Source: Chrysomallon squamiferum (lineage: Eukaryota > Mollusca > Gastropoda > Neomphalida > Peltospiridae). Taken from it: DNA of 20,000 nt. The notes under the pieces are model-generated. The model saw only the letters and a program-made list of their open reading frames with translations. It did not search any database and was not told the DNA's origin. The DNA lies in assembly GCA_012295275.1 (NCBI GenBank), contig CM022666.1, positions 3,126,116 through 3,146,115 of the forward strand. The letters run 5' to 3'. Position numbers and translations under genes: made by a program. Shown here piece after piece: positions 1-10,655 of this stretch (position 1 is its first letter; the number at the start of each line of letters is the position of its first letter).

Positions 1-15
1 ATATATATATATATA
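1..15. repeat. (AT)n microsatellite, cut by window start
   Basis: Perfect AT alternation from the first base. The array probably continues upstream, so its length is unknown. Confidence 0.9.
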
Positions 16-391
16 ATCATTACAAGAACTGATATGAATGTTTCTGGGTTAGTTTTAATTATTTAGTTTATTAAGAAGAAGAAAATGCAATTACCGTGTT
101 ATCGATTTGTAATATAAAACATCAGTTTTCTCACACTGAAACTCACGCAGAGAAGAGAAAAACACGGTGATAAAAACGACAAGATAATAGTGATCGAAGA
201 AACTGCAATATTTTCTTTTTTATTTCATGGAAAATTAGTCGTTTACTTTATTAGGACAATTTTTTGCTTTCTGGATCACAAGTACGAGTGAGATTGTCTA
301 GTAAATGTAGACCTGTAATTTCAGATTTTAAGTTGAATTTTATTTGTATAATACAAAGTATTGTTAAGGAGGAAAACAGAAGGAGAAACAT
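16..391. other. AT-rich sequence with no recognised feature
   Basis: Ordinary AT-rich unique-looking sequence. I see no gene, RNA, repeat array or convincing regulatory cluster in it. ORFs that run from here into the CA tract downstream are repeat read-throughs. Confidence 0.6.
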
Positions 392-562
392 GCACACGCA
401 CACGCACACGCACACACACACGCACGCAGAAACATTGACACTAATATACACACACAACACAATACATACACAACACACACACACAGAGAAACAGAGACAC
501 TAACACACAACACAACACACAAGAAACACATACATACAGACAATTCATACACACACACCGGT
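392..562. repeat. CA-rich degenerate microsatellite, (CACACG)n start
   Basis: Begins with a short regular CACACG array (392-429) and decays into ACACA/ATACA with AGAGACA interruptions. Alternating purine-pyrimidine stretches could adopt Z-DNA. Overlapping ORFs on both strands encode only His-Thr or Cys-Val runs and are not genes. Confidence 0.85.
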
Positions 563-620
563 CATATTATCCATCATCCAAACAAACAAAGATCAAAACA
601 AATCTTATTTGTAACGTAAT

Positions 621-636
621 AACAACAACAACAACA
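621..636. repeat. (AAC)5 microsatellite
   Basis: Five perfect AAC units. Short and unremarkable. Confidence 0.8.
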
Positions 637-639
637 TTA

Positions 640-1031
640 CGAAGTTACACTCGGGAACGAAATTTGTACATTTCACATCTCCTTCTGCCCTGTCACTCAC
701 TGGTCAGTGGATAATTGTCCATCATCGGTCAGTGTCTGCGGGTCATTTCGAAGCAAAACAGTCTACCGTAATCAGCTGGACGTTAAGACGTCGTCGTAGC
801 CGCGGGGGGCGGGGGGGGGTCTTCGCAATTATGCTGCAGTCGTCGAGATGAGAAAGATGTTGCCGTCGTCGTTTTGTTTCTTTTTGTTGGGCTTCAGTTG
901 ACGACGAATGAACTTTCGATGCAAGCTAACGACCGTGTATAACGCTTGCCGGAAGTGAGATCGCTGGATGTTTTTATTTAATTTGTTTTTTTTTTTTTTT
1001 AAAAGAAAACGAAAGAGAGTCTTCCGGCAAG
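640..1031. promoter_or_regulatory. Candidate CpG-rich regulatory patch (GC box plus inverted ETS sites)
   Basis: Seen: a stretch denser in CpG than its surroundings, with CGTCGT clusters near 790 and 865. It contains a GC-box-like G6-C-G9 run (804-819) that matches Sp1/KLF sites. The 11-mer CTTGCCGGAAG (945-955) and its exact reverse complement (1021-1031) each hold a CCGGAAG core, the consensus of ETS factors such as GABP/ELK. No TATA box and no plausible first exon follow. A TATA-less promoter or enhancer is possible, but so is chance plus a CpG-richer patch. The call is an inference from motifs only. Confidence 0.3.
986..1000. repeat. poly-T run (15)
   Basis: Homopolymer lying inside the inverted CCGGAAG pair and followed by a short A-rich stretch. 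Confidence 0.9.
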
Positions 1032-1058
1032 GTCACATAACTCTAGTGTTGATTAAGG

Positions 1059-1078
1059 TTTTTTTTTTTTTTTTTTTT
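1059..1078. repeat. poly-T run (20)
   Basis: Uninterrupted T homopolymer. No SINE-like head or target duplication is recognisable beside it. Confidence 0.9.
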
Positions 1079-1210
1079 AGCAAAACAAATATGGTGTGAT
1101 TGCGTTCGAGTCTGCATGTTGTTTATTTTTCCTTCTTTTTTTAATTTTATAAACTGTCTTTGTTTTTTATTTTTATTTATTTCTCTAGGCAGGTTAATTG
1201 TCTTTATTAT

Positions 1211-1470
<260 letters not shown>

Positions 1471-2022
1471 CCCTCATTCTGTGTTTTTCTTCTCTCTATC
1501 ATTTTCTCTCTCCTAACGCTTCTCTTTCATAACGCTTAGCTCCGTCTTCCTACAAGGTAAATATAATAAAAAAAAGAAATTTTTATTTTTATCACCGACA
1601 TGGAAAATATTCCAAGATTTCTGTCTCAACGATTATTTCGTTTACGTTTATGAATTATTCACGGCGCCGATTTCGTATTAAATCCACATCATCATCATCA
1701 TCATCATCATCATTATGATTATTATATTTTTATGTCGATAATTTATCTTCTTCGTGTGAAAGCTGTATGTTTCTGTTCATCTCTACCAGATCAGAGTTTT
1801 TTTTGTTTGTTTCTTAATTTCGGGGATACGGAAATTAATATCTGAGTTACTGTGTTCCTACAGACAGACAGACAGACAGTCGAAGTGTTGTTTTATTAGA
1901 GTCACCCAGTAAACAGACGCAATAAAACACACGAGAAATATTCGTAATAAATAAAATAGAAATCTTTTTTTTTTAGTTCAATTACAAGAAACTAGAAATT
2001 CATTTCTGTAATAAAGAATCAA
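1471..2022. other. AT-rich spacer with small (ATC)8 and (CAGA)n arrays
   Basis: Holds (ATC)8 at 1688-1711 running into imperfect ATT, and (CAGA)n at about 1861-1879. The rest is unique-looking AT-rich sequence. No gene or RNA recognised. Confidence 0.7.
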
Positions 2023-2178
2023 ATGTACACACACACCAATATACACACATTGCATACACACAGACACATATACACATTACATACACACAGACACATATAC
2101 ACATTACATACACACAGACACATACACATATGCATACACACATACATTTACATACACATGTACATACATACATGTACA
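2023..2178. repeat. CA/TACA tract with a 27-bp minisatellite
   Basis: The word GACACATA recurs at 2063, 2090 and 2117, exactly 27 bp apart. This defines about three copies of a 27-bp unit (about 2044-2126) made from ACACACAGACACATA and a TACACATTACAT segment. It grades downstream into (TACA)n. Confidence 0.85.
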
Positions 2179-2283
2179 GTTTTAATAAATGATAAATAAT
2201 AAAAGAATGAACGAATGAAGGATTTAATAAATAAACAAAGAAACCAACTCGACAAATTAATAAAATATAGAACTGAAAGAAAT

Positions 2284-2534
2284 TAAAAAAAAAAAATAAT
2301 AATTTATTTTCAAAGATTTAAATTATTTTATTTTTTAGATTTTAGAATTAATAAAAAAAAAAAAAAATAAAATAAAACAATAAAAAAAATAATAATAAAA
2401 AAAAAATAAAAGCAATGAAAAAACCTCAACAAAAATAATAATAATAATTAAAAAAAAAATGAAAAAAAAAAAATAATAATAATAATAATAAAAAAAATCA
2501 AATAAAAAAAAAAAAAAAAAAAAAAAAAATAAAT
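2284..2534. repeat. A-rich domain of poly-A and (AAT)n
   Basis: Nearly all A and T on the plus strand. AAT and AAAT runs (2435-2490) lead into a pure A run of about 29 bases ending at 2529. The minus-strand ORF here is a poly-Phe read-through. Confidence 0.9.
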
Positions 2535-2597
2535 GTCCTCTAATACATATCGACTATCTGTAAATCTATATTCATATGTCACAAGTCTCACGCATTT

Positions 2598-2628
2598 AAA
2601 AAAAAAAAAAAAAATAAAAAAAAATAAA
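2598..2628. repeat. poly-A run with one T-containing break
   Basis: A run of 16 bases followed by AAAAATAAAA-type sequence. Confidence 0.85.
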
Positions 2629-2639
2629 ATCATTTCACG

Positions 2640-3007
2640 AGCGCATGTTTGTCAAAGCTGTGGGAAATTACTCCTTCCATATTTAGTCCCCCCAAAAAAA
2701 AATCCACCGATTTTTAATAGAAGTTTTGAGTGAAAATATTTTCATCGCGGCGACCGAGATCGATTCTGTTTTGAAATAACCATTGATCGTTTGGAAAATA
2801 TGTTCCGTTTCTCCATTAGTGCGTAAATGTGGCGTCCTCAGAATGCTTTATCTTTACGTTGTGTTGGATTCAAATTTGGTGAATGGGCAAAACTAAATCT
2901 ATTGTGTAATTCGAAGAGAAATAATGATTAAAAAAAAAAAAAAAAAGTAGTCGTGCAGTCTTGTTCTTAATATTCTGCGCCTGTCGTTTCTTTAACTTCT
3001 TTTTCCG

Positions 3008-3008
<1 letters not shown>
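2640..3008. other. Unique-looking spacer, no feature recognised
   Basis: Mixed-composition sequence with a few CpGs near 2745-2765 and one A run (2931-2946). No ORF of interest and no RNA-like structure seen. Confidence 0.6.
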
Positions 3009-3044
<36 letters not shown>

Positions 3045-3045
3045 G
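3009..3045. repeat. (TCTG)n tetranucleotide array
   Basis: About nine near-perfect TCTG units. Confidence 0.95.
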
Positions 3046-3152
3046 GGTGTCTGTTTTGTTCTGTTATGTCGTCTGTTGTAAAGATGTGTGTAATTGTTTT
3101 GTGTGGGAATGTATCGTGATTTTTAGTCTTTTCTATCTATCGTTATTTCTGT

Positions 3153-3263
<111 letters not shown>

Positions 3264-3298
3264 TTTACTCATAATATCATTATATAAGATCCAGAATA

Positions 3299-3374
3299 TA
3301 CACACACATACGCACACAAACACATATACATATACATATATATATACACATACATACATTCAAATATATATATA
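3299..3374. repeat. CA/TA mixed dinucleotide tract
   Basis: Imperfect ACAC, ATACAT and TATATA mixture. No fixed longer period seen. Confidence 0.8.
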
Positions 3375-3587
3375 ATCTTTTTGTCTCTCGAATAGCGATT
3401 TTACGAGTAAATAAATTACACTAAGACACAAAAGATTTCGAAAAAAAAAAAAATGTTTCATGATTGCAGCTCATTAACTCAAATTACGTTGAAGCAAAAG
3501 AAATCTCTGTCTTTCTCTTTTACCGATCCAAAAAGGTAGAAAGACATTACGACAGATTTTAAAACGAACAGGGCATTCATTATACAA

Positions 3588-3602
3588 ACACACACACACG
3601 TA

Positions 3603-3677
<75 letters not shown>
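3588..3677. repeat. (CA)n microsatellite
   Basis: A short ACACAC run, a break at CGTAT (3599-3603), then a perfect 74-bp CA array (3604-3677). The minus-strand Cys-Val ORF over it is a repeat translation. Confidence 0.97.
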
Positions 3678-3681
<4 letters not shown>

Positions 3682-4133
3682 TTTCCATGCATTAAGTTCA
3701 TTAACTATAAATTATATACAGACAGTTACCTCAGAAGATCAAAACAGATTTTCATCGATTTTTTCCCACTTCAGTGATTTGGTTTAATCTGAAAAACCTT
3801 TGCCTAAGAGAAAAACTGATACAGAAAAACCAATCAATTTTCTATTCAGTTTGCTCTGGACTTGTGTTAAATTATGCATGATTCAGTCCGATGTTTTATA
3901 ATTTATTGCTCTTTAGAAACAACGAGTTTTCTTGATTTTTTTTTTTTTTTTTTTTTAAGTTAGTATACGCATATCTGCGTTTATTTGTTACATACCTACA
4001 CACGTACGTACATATGTAAATATACATAAGTAATATACGTACAAATACGTTTTCGTAGGACATAGACGTATAAGTAAAAATGTGTCCATAAGCAGACACA
4101 TATGCAAAACATAACACATTGCTTATGCCTCGC
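3678..4133. other. AT-rich spacer with a 21-base poly-T
   Basis: Poly-T at 3936-3956. Positions 3985-4110 are TACG/TACATA-rich but without a fixed period. No gene recognised. Confidence 0.65.
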
Positions 4134-4234
4134 TAAAAAAAAGAAAAAAAAAAAAAAAAAAATTATAATAATAATAAAAAATAAAAAATAATACAAATAA
4201 TAATAAATTAATAATAATAAAATAAATAAATAAT
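4134..4234. repeat. poly-A and (AAT)n tract
   Basis: An A run broken by single G bases, then AATAAT and AAAT units. Overlapping minus-strand ORFs are Phe/Ile read-throughs. Confidence 0.9.
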
Positions 4235-4768
4235 TTTGTTTTTTTAAATTTACAAATTCATTATAAGCTGAACACAGAATAATAAAAATGATTATGTAAA
4301 AATTTAATCTGTTACTTTAAAAAAATAAAATATATATAATTATAATAAAAAAAAAAAAAAATTTACTAAATGATTTACAGTATAAAATATCATTATATAA
4401 TTATACTGTAGGAATTTAGATTTAATAAAAAAAAGAACTATTAACTATAATTTAATTTCAGACTTTACAAAACTTAGGATCAGGAACACTAAATCAGAAT
4501 CAAAAACCGAGTCAAAATCATAAATTTCTCAAACACGGTTAAAAAACACACAAAAAAACAAGCTCTACTCAAACAGTAATAATAAGACCATAAGCCTGAG
4601 TTATTCCTAGATCTGTTCGGTTTATTCCGTTAATCTGATCAAATCTGTCGCTTATTTTCTTCGTAAACGGATTTCCTTGTTTTCTTTACGCAATATGGTC
4701 ATCTATTCCGATGGGAAATCACAAAATGGCGTCGAAATATCGGTCTCACACCAGACTTCTGTTGGGGA
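4235..4768. other. AT-rich spacer, no gene recognised
   Basis: Contains an A run (4347-4361) and, at its 3' end, a segment (about 4711-4757) resembling 5678-5720; both lead into poly-T. A YY1-like word CAAAATGGCG lies at 4722-4731. The 63-codon ORF through here ends in poly-Phe and shows no protein-like conservation that I can see. Confidence 0.6.
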
Positions 4769-4801
4769 TTTTTTTTCTTTTTTTTTTTTTTTTTTTTTTT
4801 T
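4769..4801. repeat. poly-T run with one C
   Basis: T8, C, T24. It directly follows the segment shared with 5678-5720. Confidence 0.95.
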
Positions 4802-4821
4802 AAATAGTTTTTGTTATCCAT

Positions 4822-4970
4822 TTATTATTATTATTTATTTATTTATTTATTCATTCATTTATTATTAATATTTATTTATTTATTTATTTATTCATTTATT
4901 ATTAATATTTATTTATTTATTTATTATTAATATTTATTTATTTATTTATTTATTTATTATTATTATTACT
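4822..4970. repeat. (ATTT)n array with a recurring TTATTAATA insert
   Basis: TTTA tetranucleotides are interrupted three times by ATTATTAATA-like segments (near 4860, 4900 and 4925). This suggests a small higher-order repeat rather than plain slippage. It ends in ATTATTATT. Confidence 0.9.
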
Positions 4971-5085
4971 TTTTCTTCCCCACACCTGGTTATAAATGTG
5001 TTTGATAATTTAAGAAACGGGGAAAAAAAAAATTTCTATATATATATTTTTTTTTTATTTTTTTTAAATTATCACATTGGGTTAC

Positions 5086-5108
5086 AAAAAAAAAAAAAAA
5101 AAAAAAAA
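5086..5108. repeat. poly-A run (23)
   Basis: Pure A homopolymer shortly after a T-rich/TATATA stretch (5038-5066). Confidence 0.95.
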
Positions 5109-5626
<518 letters not shown>

Positions 5627-5722
5627 AATTCCTGACTGCATTAAAGTTTCATAATCAAAGAACGATATCTCTTGCGAAATGGGGAGAAGTGGGGTCCAGA
5701 AATCAATCTCACGCCACACTTT

Positions 5723-5724
<2 letters not shown>

Positions 5725-5766
<42 letters not shown>
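5725..5766. repeat. poly-T run (42), longest homopolymer in the window
   Basis: Uninterrupted T42 followed by CTTTCTTTCTT. It is preceded by the 5678-5720 segment that resembles 4711-4757. It could be the tail of a minus-strand retroposon, but no body or target duplication is evident. Confidence 0.95.
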
Positions 5767-6043
5767 CTTTCTTTCTTCAACTAGCCTCGGGTTTTTGGAA
5801 AATCTAAAAACAATCAGGAAGCCGTATTCCTCCGAGATCTCTCTCTGCGTCTGTTCGCTCTATCGCGCTTGTTCTGGGCAAGAATTTACTTCAGTTGACA
5901 AATAGATTTGTCTTGTACTCTGTTCTACGTGGAAATGGCCTTTCGAGAATTCTCAGCTAGATTGTGGTGTTGGATTTTACACGAGTTCGACAGAAAACAA
6001 GTTTTACGAGTGTTTCTAGATTGTCTGGGTGCTGGAGAGCTGA
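5767..6043. other. Spacer, no feature recognised
   Basis: Mixed-composition sequence. No gene, RNA or repeat that I can identify. Confidence 0.55.
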
Positions 6044-6063
6044 GGGAGGGAGGGATGGGGGGG
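6044..6063 (+). other. G-quadruplex motif
   Basis: Four G-tracts (3, 3, 3, 7) separated by loops of 1, 1 and 2 bases. This fits the canonical short-loop rule for a stable quadruplex on the plus strand. A TATATAAA word follows at 6071. Confidence 0.7.
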
Positions 6064-6092
6064 TTTTAGATATATAAACTGGTGGTTCAGTG

Positions 6093-6590
6093 GGGAGAGT
6101 GAGAGATAGCAAGAGACGGAGAGAAAGAGAAAAATAGGAGATGGAAAGAGAGAAGTAGAAATAGGAGAGAGTCGTGGAAATAAGAGAGAGAGAAAGAAAG
6201 AAAAAAAGAGATATAGGTAATGCGGCAGAACAAATAAAATGGAGAAGAGGGATAGAGAGAAAATAAAAGGGAAGCTACAGAGGTAAAAAGCGGGTGGAAA
6301 AGCGGGTGTATGAGGCAGAAAGTATTAGTTAAATAATGAAATAAAAACAGTACAGCTTAAGAAAAAAATTGAAGAAGAAAAAATAAATAAAAAGGTACTG
6401 CACATTAATAAACAGTGGGTAAACAATAACAATAAAAAAAATTAGAGATATAAAGAAAGTAAAAACGATAAAAAAAAACGAGAGAAAGAAAAAGAGAGAA
6501 AGAGAGAAAGAGAAAGAGAGAAAGAAAAAAGAGAAAAAGAAAATAAGAATATGAGTGAACGAGTGAGTGAATGAGAGAGAAACAGACAGA
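6093..6590. repeat. Polypurine (GA/GAAA) domain
   Basis: About 500 bp where the plus strand is almost only A and G: GAGA, AAAG and GAAA words with a rare T. It is far less regular than the CT arrays and is the only large purine-on-plus domain in the window. Minus-strand Ser/Phe/Leu ORFs are its translation. Confidence 0.85.
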
Positions 6591-6671
6591 AATAGGGAGC
6601 CAGACATACATACAAACAAACAGACAGACAGTATAAATGAACAGAGATTAAGCGAAAAGAAAAAGCAAACA

Positions 6672-6837
6672 AGACACACACACACACAGACATTCCTCAC
6701 AAATTAACAGACGGACACACAAAAGTGCTCTGCATTTCCACAGCAATCAGACACACACACACACACACACAGACACTCCTCGCAAATTAACAGACAGAAA
6801 CACAAAAGTCCTCTGCATTTCCACGGCGCATTCAGTG
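6672..6837. repeat. 83-bp tandem duplication containing (CA)n
   Basis: Two diverged copies with an exact 83-bp offset: AGACATTCCTC at 6688 pairs with AGACACTCCTC at 6771. Both continue through CAAATTAACAGACRG, CACAAAAGT and CTCTGCATTTCCAC. Each copy starts with its own (CA)n block. A partial third echo (TTTCCACGGC) follows near 6839. Confidence 0.9.
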
Positions 6838-6920
6838 ATTTCCACGGCAAACACGGACAAACCATCGACTGTCTGCTTGCAGTGAAATTAAGACTCGGTA
6901 AATTTATAAGACGGTGGTTC

Positions 6921-6944
6921 TGTGTGTGTGTGTGTGTGTGTGTG
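6921..6944. repeat. (GT)12 microsatellite
   Basis: Perfect GT/TG alternation. Confidence 0.95.
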
Positions 6945-8030
<1,086 letters not shown>

Positions 8031-8240
8031 GATTATTTAGCTGTATTTCATTCTGTTCTCGTTCTACTGGTCTTCCGCTTTATCCGTTTATCTTTGACTC
8101 TGTCTAGTCCATTTTCCATTTCTCCTTATCTGTTATCTAGTCATCTGTCTAAATAATTTTCTGTTATTGTCTCTTGAGTCTCTTCGTTTGTCTCTTTGTC
8201 AGACTGTATAAACAGTAGGATATTTTTTTAATGTTTATAT

Positions 8241-8244
<4 letters not shown>
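8031..8244. other. T/C-rich flank of the CT array
   Basis: Pyrimidine-rich, with many TCTG/TCTA words; probably decayed array. No feature. Confidence 0.5.
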
Positions 8245-8298
<54 letters not shown>

Positions 8299-8299
8299 T
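8245..8299. repeat. (AT)n microsatellite
   Basis: Perfect AT for 46 bp, one phase slip (AA), then AT again. Self-complementary, so it can extrude as a cruciform. Confidence 0.97.
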
Positions 8300-8555
8300 T
8301 TTGATATCTCTGGCTCTCTCAGAATCTCTTTCTCTCTCTCTCTCTCTTTCTTTCTTGTTGTGTTGGTTGATTCTTAACATATATTATATTATGGTTAAAG
8401 CATTGTGAACGTAAAAATAGCCTTTGTTTACTATTTGTATTTTACTTTTAATGTCTAACTTTGATACAGTAAATAAACAGGCAGGATATGCTTTGTATAT
8501 TTAGAAGTGACTGTTTTATTTAAAATATAAATGTGGTCATACATTCAAGTATAAT
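8300..8555. other. Spacer with a short CT tract
   Basis: Short imperfect CT array at about 8328-8355, then unique AT-rich sequence. No gene recognised. Confidence 0.6.
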
Positions 8556-9015
8556 TATTACTACTATTATTACGTCTTCGGCTACATCGTCTTCATCATC
8601 AGCAATAATACAAAATTACAGTAACACTATAAAAAACCCCTTAAACACCAACATCATCGACGACAAATTGAACAACATATTTATTATCTATTGACAACAA
8701 CAACAACTGCATCGCTAGAACAGCAACGAGAACACGCTTTACTGTTCAAACACCGTCAGCGACAACAACTCTAACAGAAGCAATAGCATTTTACCCACTA
8801 ACTTCAACTGCCACGACAACGACAACAATTCTAACAAAAACCACCAGCATTTTTATCCCATTAACTTCAACAGCTACAAGAAAACACGTCGATTCGAACA
8901 ACCCTGTCAACGACATCATTTTTTTTTTTTTTACAACAAAAGCATTATCCACGTTTACGACGGCAACGACAAAGCCGCAACAGCCGCGACTACTACTACA
9001 ACAACGCTTTCTAAA
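8556..9015. repeat. Diverged AAC/ATC trinucleotide domain with a 60-bp duplication
   Basis: Rich in ACAAC, CATC and GACAAC words. ACAACAACTCTAACA at 8762 and ACAACAATTCTAACA at 8822 start two copies of a 60-bp unit that share GCATTTT, CCC and TTAACTTCAAC-like segments. Read in frame from 8762 it gives 20-residue Thr-rich units, but no start codon or gene context supports translation. Minus-strand ORFs here are Val-rich repeat products. Confidence 0.75.
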
Positions 9016-9357
9016 GGCAACGGTAACGATTTGTAACACGTTACATCGTCAACGCAAAAACCTTTTCCCTTTGGTAATATAAACTGTAATTTGACCTCCC
9101 GCCGTGGTGAAATCGATGAACAGTTATGATATAAAACGGATCCTGACGGTTTTATACACACACACACACTAAGTGTATTATTCGGAGTTACATACGTTTT
9201 ATGTGCGTAGCAGATGTGATATAAGCGAAACAGAATCAATGTGACGAAGAATTGTTGTTTTTCATTCACAAATCTGTTGCGAACTAGGATAGGCTGAATA
9301 TATATATATATATATGGGTTGCACTGACGTACAAATGCATTAAAATGAGCTTACTGT
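9016..9357. other. Spacer with small CA and TA repeats
   Basis: Short (CA)n near 9156-9168 and (TA)n at 9299-9315. No gene, RNA or clear regulatory site. Confidence 0.6.
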
Positions 9358-9512
9358 GTGCGCGTGTGTGTATGTATGCATACCTATACGTGTGTGTTTA
9401 TGTATGTATGTATGTATGTATGTATGTATACTTACACGCGTGCATGCATGTGTGTATGCATTTATGTGGATATATGTGTGTGCGTGTGTTTTATATGTGT
9501 ATGTGTTTGTTT
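9358..9512. repeat. GT/(GTAT)n mixed tract
   Basis: Alternating purine-pyrimidine GTGT and GCGTGT words around a (TATG)n core (about 9400-9430). Three overlapping Cys/Tyr/Met-rich ORFs are repeat translations. Confidence 0.9.
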
Positions 9513-9556
9513 ATTTATTTATCTGGGGTTATCGATACCAGAAATGGCAGTAATTT

Positions 9557-9570
9557 GTTTCCATGGTAAC
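9557..9570 (+). promoter_or_regulatory. RFX-type X-box
   Basis: GTTTCCATGGTAAC fits the X-box consensus RYYNYYATRRNRAC at all 14 positions and is nearly palindromic. RFX factors bind such sites in ciliary and other gene promoters. By base counting, about one match per 65 kb of single strand is expected at random, so one hit in 40 kb of both strands is not significant by itself. No gene start is seen nearby. Confidence 0.3.
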
Positions 9571-9701
9571 CGACGTATCGAGTTTTCTGTCTCTGTTTTG
9601 TCGTGTGTATGTTTTATAAAACCACAGCTCAGCTCGCTCGACAATTCCAGTCTTTTCATTTCCAATATCTAAAGAAATCGGTTGGATATAAATATTATAA
9701 G

Positions 9702-9724
9702 AAAAAAAAAAAAAAAAAAAAAAA
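9702..9724. repeat. poly-A run (23)
   Basis: Pure A homopolymer on the left edge of an otherwise non-repetitive block. Confidence 0.95.
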
Positions 9725-9765
9725 CATCCTAAGGCTTTTTTTTTAATCTTTTTTTTTAATGTTTA

Positions 9766-10065
9766 ATGAAAATGTCTTTTCAAAATGACAAACCTGGTCT
9801 CTGGAGATTGATGTGCAGAAGACAAAACAGCAAAAAAGAAATGTTGAGTAGGACGTCCATATTGGAAACGAAAAGAGCATTCGAGTTGTTCGGAGTTAAC
9901 GGGTTTTCTCGTAATTTTCGAGACATTTTGTTATTACGAGTTCGGCTGTTTAAGATATTAAACTTAAGATCCAAAATGGCCATTTCGTCTGGAGAAATTT
10001 CAGCTGTCAAAAAAAACCGGAACGAAATGTGTCTGAAATTGTTAAACATAAAAATAGGGAGTTAG
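9766..10065 (+). other. Unassigned 99-codon ORF without low complexity
   Basis: One of the few ORFs here not made of a simple repeat. Composition is ordinary (Lys, Arg, Leu, Ser-rich), with no signal peptide, membrane span or motif that I recognise. The opposite strand is also open for 89 codons (9780-10049), which argues for chance low stop density rather than coding. A poly-A run follows 20 bp after the stop, but no AATAAA signal lies between. An 8-bp inverted repeat CTCGTAAT/ATTACGAG (9908-9915 and 9933-9940) lies inside. It could be a decayed retroposed copy, but most likely it is not a gene. Confidence 0.12.
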
Positions 10066-10084
10066 TACAGATTATGTTAGCTAG

Positions 10085-10113
<29 letters not shown>
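10085..10113. repeat. poly-A run (29)
   Basis: Pure A homopolymer. Together with the run at 9702-9724 it brackets a 360-bp non-repetitive block. Confidence 0.95.
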
Positions 10114-10115
<2 letters not shown>

Positions 10116-10186
10116 CGATGTCTGTATGCTGTGCTTTTATGGTGGGGTTGTGAATGAATAACTTTCGTATGGATGTGATGGTAAAT

Positions 10187-10262
10187 TCAAGGTCAACCGA
10201 CATGGAGTAAATAAACTTAACGCTCTGATTGGTTGAAAATAAGTCAAAGTTATTATCATTGG
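10187..10262 (-). promoter_or_regulatory. Candidate regulatory cluster: paired CCAAT boxes and a nuclear-receptor half site
   Basis: Two ATTGG words (10228-10232 and 10258-10262) are CCAAT boxes on the minus strand, 30 bp apart. The first sits in CTGATTGGTT, a full NF-Y consensus. TCAAGGTCA (10187-10195) is the extended half site bound by ERR/NR5A-type nuclear receptors. NF-Y pairs about three helical turns apart are typical of real promoters. No transcript or TATA box is visible, so this remains a motif-based inference. Confidence 0.3.
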
Positions 10263-10371
10263 TTGTGTTTATTGTTTTACTGATTGCTTCTGGCGTTGGT
10301 GAATGAATATCTGTGTGCATAACCTTAGCGCAATATTTAAAAAATATTTTCTATTAATATATCATATACAC

Positions 10372-10494
10372 GACGCTCTCTGTCTGTCTGTCTGTCTGTC
10401 TCTCTGTCTGTCTGTCTGTCTGTCTCTCTGTCTGTCTGTCTGTCCTGGTCTCTCTATCTATCTCTGTCTCTGTCTCTGTCTGTCTGTCTGTCTC

Positions 10495-10529
<35 letters not shown>

Positions 10530-10558
10530 TTCTCTCTGTCTCTCTCTCTTTTTCTCCG

Positions 10559-10654
<96 letters not shown>

Positions 10655-10655
10655 A
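10372..10655. repeat. (TCTG)n to (CT)n compound array
   Basis: Blocks of TCTG units are separated by TCTCTCTG spacers in a roughly regular pattern (10380-10520), then it grades into CT with TTT, CCG and G interruptions. Pure TC occupies 10589-10643. Pyrimidines on the plus strand. Confidence 0.97.

Noticed and set aside
1100-1112. B-box-like GTTCGAGTC
   Set aside because: Poly-T lies where the A box should be; no tRNA fold.
3479-3688. Cys-Val ORF
   Set aside because: Minus-strand reading of the (CA)n microsatellite.
8887-8902. Minus-strand B-box-like GTTCGAATC
   Set aside because: No A box at the right distance and no stems.
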